This document shows, piece after piece, positions 60,097-64,000 of a stretch of 64,000 bases of DNA. Each line of letters opens with the position of its first letter. Positions within the stretch are counted from its first letter, which is position 1. The notes under the pieces are model-generated. The model was not told where the DNA came from and searched no databases. It was given only the letters and a program-made list of their open reading frames with translations. This DNA is from Pseudisothecium myosuroides (Eukaryota > Streptophyta > Bryopsida > Hypnales > Lembophyllaceae), in assembly GCA_951799445.1 (NCBI GenBank), contig OX637287.1, positions 31,638,224 to 31,702,223 on the forward strand. Direction: 5' to 3'. Made by a program: the position numbers and the translations under genes.

Positions 60097-60225
60097 CAGG
60101 GCTTTTTTTTTGGACTCGTGTCCCTCCCTCTGGCATCACTGCACTGGCCAGTTTTTGGAGGGATAGAGCCGTAGTGGTCAGATTTGGCGGAATCTGGCGA
60201 AATTTCGCCAGAAAAAAAAGCCCTG
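60097..60225. mobile_element. hAT-like MITE, 129 bp, exact 8-bp target duplication
   Basis: GTCGGTAC occurs at 60089-60096 and 60226-60233. The ends CAGGGCTTTTTTTTTGG and (reverse complement) CAGGGCTTTTTTTTCTGG are inverted and begin with CAGGG, as many hAT elements do. The other duplicate (near 17842) has the uninterrupted sequence GATTGGTACCTC. This is the cleanest single insertion in the window. Confidence 0.85.
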
Positions 60226-61169
60226 GTCGGTACCCTCAAAATTGAAGTCAAAAGGTTTGTTAGACCCCATATTGAGTCATGGAGAAGACACTTCATTTGG
60301 CCGTGTACTCACCAAATTTGGCCATAGCTGGCCATTTTTTGGCGCTTGCCGTGCCTGCCGAGGGGCGGCAAAGTTGGCCGCACATGGCTAGTCACCAAAT
60401 ATGCGTTGCTTGAAGTGTTGTCATGCGGATGCTCTGAGCCTACCTAACTCATCAATTACTACATTAGGTATTTCATTAGTTATTGTAGTCCTAGATAGGG
60501 GACGCTTTTAGAATATGGTCACTTTAAGAGAAGACTACTTAGAACTTACAAGGACTAAAAACATTCAGTTTGAATTTGTGTAATGTCAATGGATTCTAGT
60601 TGAGGCAATTTTATTTTATTTTATTTTTTGAAACAAATGAAACGGAGTTTCAATGGCCAATGAATAAAGTACAAACCGATCAGCCACAAGTGACCTGGAC
60701 GTGACAGACTACCAACCGGGAGGCAATTTGTTTGCAAGCTTGAGTGTGAAGTTGCAGCAGTCTGAGGATTGGATATTTTACAGGAAATATCAAACTCTTC
60801 ATCTTTAAGTTCTTGCACGTTTAATTTCATAGCTGCTTTCAGGGGTGCAGTTTCAATGCAAATACATTTCAAGGATGTGCATCCATACTTCTATACTATT
60901 AACCCCTAAATGACCAAGTAGCATTTTTTGGCAACACAATGTTTTCGGTCATCCATTTACAAATGAAATTTACATTTTTTTCCTTTGAAAATTTCACACA
61001 AGTGTTCAAGGAGTAGCTTTAAGGCACAACAATTTTCATAACTTTTAACTACATGGTTAAAAAGTTATTGTATGATATATTGTTCCTTTTGGAGCCCCGG
61101 GCAATCCGGTCTCCTCAGAAAAAATCACTTTTTTAAGAAATAAAAATTTGAAATTGGTTCTAAGGATAT

Positions 61170-61282
<113 letters not shown>

Positions 61283-62719
61283 TGGAAAGCTTTGAATCAT
61301 TCCATTTTGATTAATCCCTAATGACCCAAGCGCCCATTTTTTGGTCATTGCTCCTGTTTTTGAGCTTTCTGTTCTCAGATTTTGAGTTTTATAAATATAA
61401 TTTATTTTTCTTCTAAAAAATAGATGGCGATACAAATCCAATAGCAGTAGTTTCATCAAATTCCAAGTTAAACTCCACCTTGTGGAATTTTTCAAAGTTG
61501 AGTGGTGTAGTGTGGTTTACAACTCTTTTTTTGTATTCGATTTGGGCATGGACCAAAAATTCAGCCAACATGTTGTAGTAAGGATAGACAGGAACTCATC
61601 CACCAAGAATTCTTGAACAATTGGTATAAGAATGAGGTCTTTTGCTCGGGTTCCTTGCACAAGCCTGAGTGGCATCTTTTTCTCAGCTTCCATCTAGGCT
61701 GGACATTCTGCTAGACATTCTGCGTGAGTGAGATTGATTGTTCCTTCTTTTTGGTTTTTTAATGGTCACGGTCCTTTTTCAAGAAAAGGATAAGAAAAGT
61801 CAGCCAACCAATGTGCCTCTTGCCCACCTCATAAAGTTTAGATCCACCTTGAAAAGGGCAGATTTAAGGAGATCAAAGAGAAGATAAGTGTCCTATCCTA
61901 TTTTTTCTTACAAACACTACTCAAATTTCTATGACCATTGTGCATTGCGGGCAAGCTCCACCATGAATTTTAAAATGCTTGAAATGTTGAGAAATCTTAC
62001 ATGTACATTTTCAACTCTTTTATCTTTCACTAAGCATAAAAAGGGCATCCTTTTGAAATATTCTCACAAAGATATGCTCCTTCAAAGTACCATGCCATGT
62101 CTTTCCATTGCTCGTGGAGGTCACACCTCTATACATTTGGTAACCACATGTAATGACAAGGTATTTAATGGGGGGGTATTTATGTGCTTACAAGTATTTT
62201 TTTACTCTTTATTTAAAGAAAAAGCTACCAAGGGATATTTTAGCACCCTATTTTTTTTAAAAGGTTAGGGGGACTATTTTTTGGACCCTATTTTTTTAAC
62301 ATTGTAGAACTACCAAATATTGAACCAAAGACTATGCATTGGAAAAACAACTATATGAGCAACAATCATTCCGTATTATGCAAATTTACATTGGACATAA
62401 GAAACAATACATTTGCTTACTATTGCAAGTGCCACCCAAAACAGAACAATGAAAAGCACTTTCATACACTTAAAATGAAAACATACAAACTAGGAGAAAA
62501 CAGAACATGCTTGATGAAACATAAAACTTGCATATATGAAAAGACTACAACAACAAAAACAAGCTCCCAACACACAAGATTAAGTGCAATAAGACAATGA
62601 ATCCCTAGACACTAGAAAGCATAGTACCAAGATTGCATTCAAACACAAGAGAAGCAAATGGCTAAAAATTAAGCGTGGAATTTGTTTTCACATAAACATT
62701 TATAGCTAGTCCTTGCCTG

Positions 62720-63900
62720 TGAGCGCTTATTTACCCACTCTTGGTAAATAAGTGAACACAACCAGGCTCTATATGTTTTGATGTTTTAATTCATTCTACG
62801 GGTGCCTAGCGTAAATACATTGTGCCTTCCAAGAAATGGATCTTTTTTCTAAGTTCCTAACATCCACAATATACAAAAAACCAAAGCAATCTTAACACGG
62901 CAATTTCTACTCTAACTTCTTTAATCAAAAAGAGGTCACGGTGGTTTTGAATTTGAACTAGTTACATTCAAAATTTAACAACCCTAAGTGATAGAAAATT
63001 TCATGCCATTTCTAAAAACATAAAATTCGACCTCATCCCCTTGTCCTAGCAAAAGTTATGAGCGGATGAAGTTTGCCCCTTCCGAGGCTATTCAAACTTC
63101 ATCCATAATGTAGGACGTGCTTCCTAATCCAATTACCCTTGAAATTTGAACCCTAAATTTAGGTGGTTAGGACCTGCCTAAATCCTAAGTTTGGACTTGG
63201 ATGAACTATTTTAGTTTGACTTCATCCGTTCCTTGACCCAAACTTCATCCTTGAATATCTCTTACGATTTTTGGTCTTTCTTGAAGTTTGACCCACTTAC
63301 GGGTTACTTAAGGGTCGTATTATGACTTACTAATACTAACTCCTCCCTTTGACCAGGTTAAAACATCCTAGTTCTCCCCATCCTTGTTCCTTGAGGGTTG
63401 GATTGAGTTTTGGACAATCACTATTTTTAGAATTTTTGGAGTTGTTCCTTCTAGAGGCTAGCCTAAGCTTTCCAAAATGGTATCTTACTTGGAAATCCAC
63501 CTATCTTAGCAAAAGTTGTTGATGGATGAAGTTTGACCGCTAATCGGTGTTTATAATTTCATCCGTTGATTACTCCTAACCCTAATTTGATAATTAACTT
63601 TTAATTTCACTTTATAGACCTAGGTTATTTCTAGTTGATATTTCCTAATCTTAATTTGTCTTGTTTATCTTCTAATCACTTTTCATCCAAATTAGGCTCT
63701 CAACTTCATCTTTCCATATCTCACTCGTTTTAACTCCAAATCCTAAGTGTGAGATGGTTCTGGAAACCTCTAATTAGACTCTACAACATTAGTTCCCTAG
63801 TTCTTGAAATATTCCTATTCTGAACACTCTGAATTGATTTGAGAGTTCGTCCTACTTTTAAATGTCTATTTTTGAGAAATTGAAATGGAGGGGTTGGAGT
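62720..63900 (-). other. AT-rich flank with recurrent GGATGAAGTTTG motif, probably intron of the minus-strand gene at the right edge
   Basis: Between 63060 and 63720 the 12-mer GGATGAAGTTTG or its reverse complement occurs about six times with small changes. The intron-like stretch after the first exon at 12286 also has GGATGAAGTTTGAG (near 12694). No coding frame is visible. Confidence 0.4.
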
Positions 63901-63911
63901 TAGTAACTTAC

Positions 63912-63974
63912 CTCGGAGTTGGTGTCATTGTTTAGGTAATCGTATATCCCTTCAAGCTCCCCTTCATTTGCCAT
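63912..63974 (-). CDS. Short first coding exon, 21 codons, minus strand, partial gene
   Basis: Read on the minus strand, an ATG at 63974 opens MANEGELEGIYDYLNNDTNSE and the frame ends exactly at a good phase-0 donor (TCCGAG then GTAAGT, intron from 63911). Length, acidity and layout match the exon at 12286-12357. The rest of the gene would lie in the AT-rich sequence to the left, where no second exon is evident, and the promoter lies beyond the window. Confidence 0.45.
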
Positions 63975-64000
63975 GTTTCGGAATTGTTTGGTGATTTTGC

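Overview
This window looks like repeat-rich, AT-rich nuclear DNA of a land plant or close streptophyte relative. The evidence is spliceosomal GT-AG introns, plant-type lectin receptor kinases, and a dense population of short inverted-repeat transposons. I cannot fix the lineage; a bryophyte, lycophyte, fern or charophyte would all fit. No rRNA, tRNA, CRISPR array or prokaryotic operon was seen.

Bases 1-8.4 kb are GC-richer and carry the remains of a multi-exon, probably transposon-derived gene. Its introns that can be placed are phase 0. One exon pair reads like a degenerate N6/N4 DNA methyltransferase fold (about 2.45-3.43 kb), followed by a Pro/Gln/Glu-rich and coiled-coil tail, then an FCP1/NLI-type HAD domain whose two catalytic aspartates are asparagines (5.49-6.13 kb). 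The part upstream of 5 kb is broken by ten in-frame stops that are all TAG or TGA and never TAA, which is what decay of CAG and CGA codons would give. Bases 6.2-13.8 kb hold minisatellites, a TATA-type promoter and short exon-like remnants. A similar short first exon sits on the minus strand at the far right end (63.91-63.97 kb).

The main gene content is a tandem array of three receptor-like kinases with bulb-type (mannose-binding) lectin ectodomains at 27.9-31.2, 39.5-42.8 and 48.9-52.1 kb, all on the plus strand and each with the same seven-exon structure. Copies 2 and 3 read through completely (696 and 688 residues) with all core kinase motifs. Copy 1 has two frameshifts in exon 1 and is probably a pseudogene. 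The duplicated unit includes upstream and several kb of downstream sequence, so pairs of copies can be compared base by base.

A second duplicated block (about 17.1-23.0 kb against 59.5-62.7 kb) allows the same comparison. These comparisons expose empty sites for many small transposons. They include a roughly 0.9-kb family inserted at TTAA with ends starting CCCCTAAAGG (piggyBac-like), a 230-bp TTAA family, hAT-like elements with 8-bp target duplications, TA-flanked and TTA-flanked elements, and an element with no visible target duplication. There is also a 281-bp-arm near-perfect inverted repeat at 16.07-16.65 kb that could fold as a long hairpin RNA. No transposase gene is recognisable, so all of these look non-autonomous.
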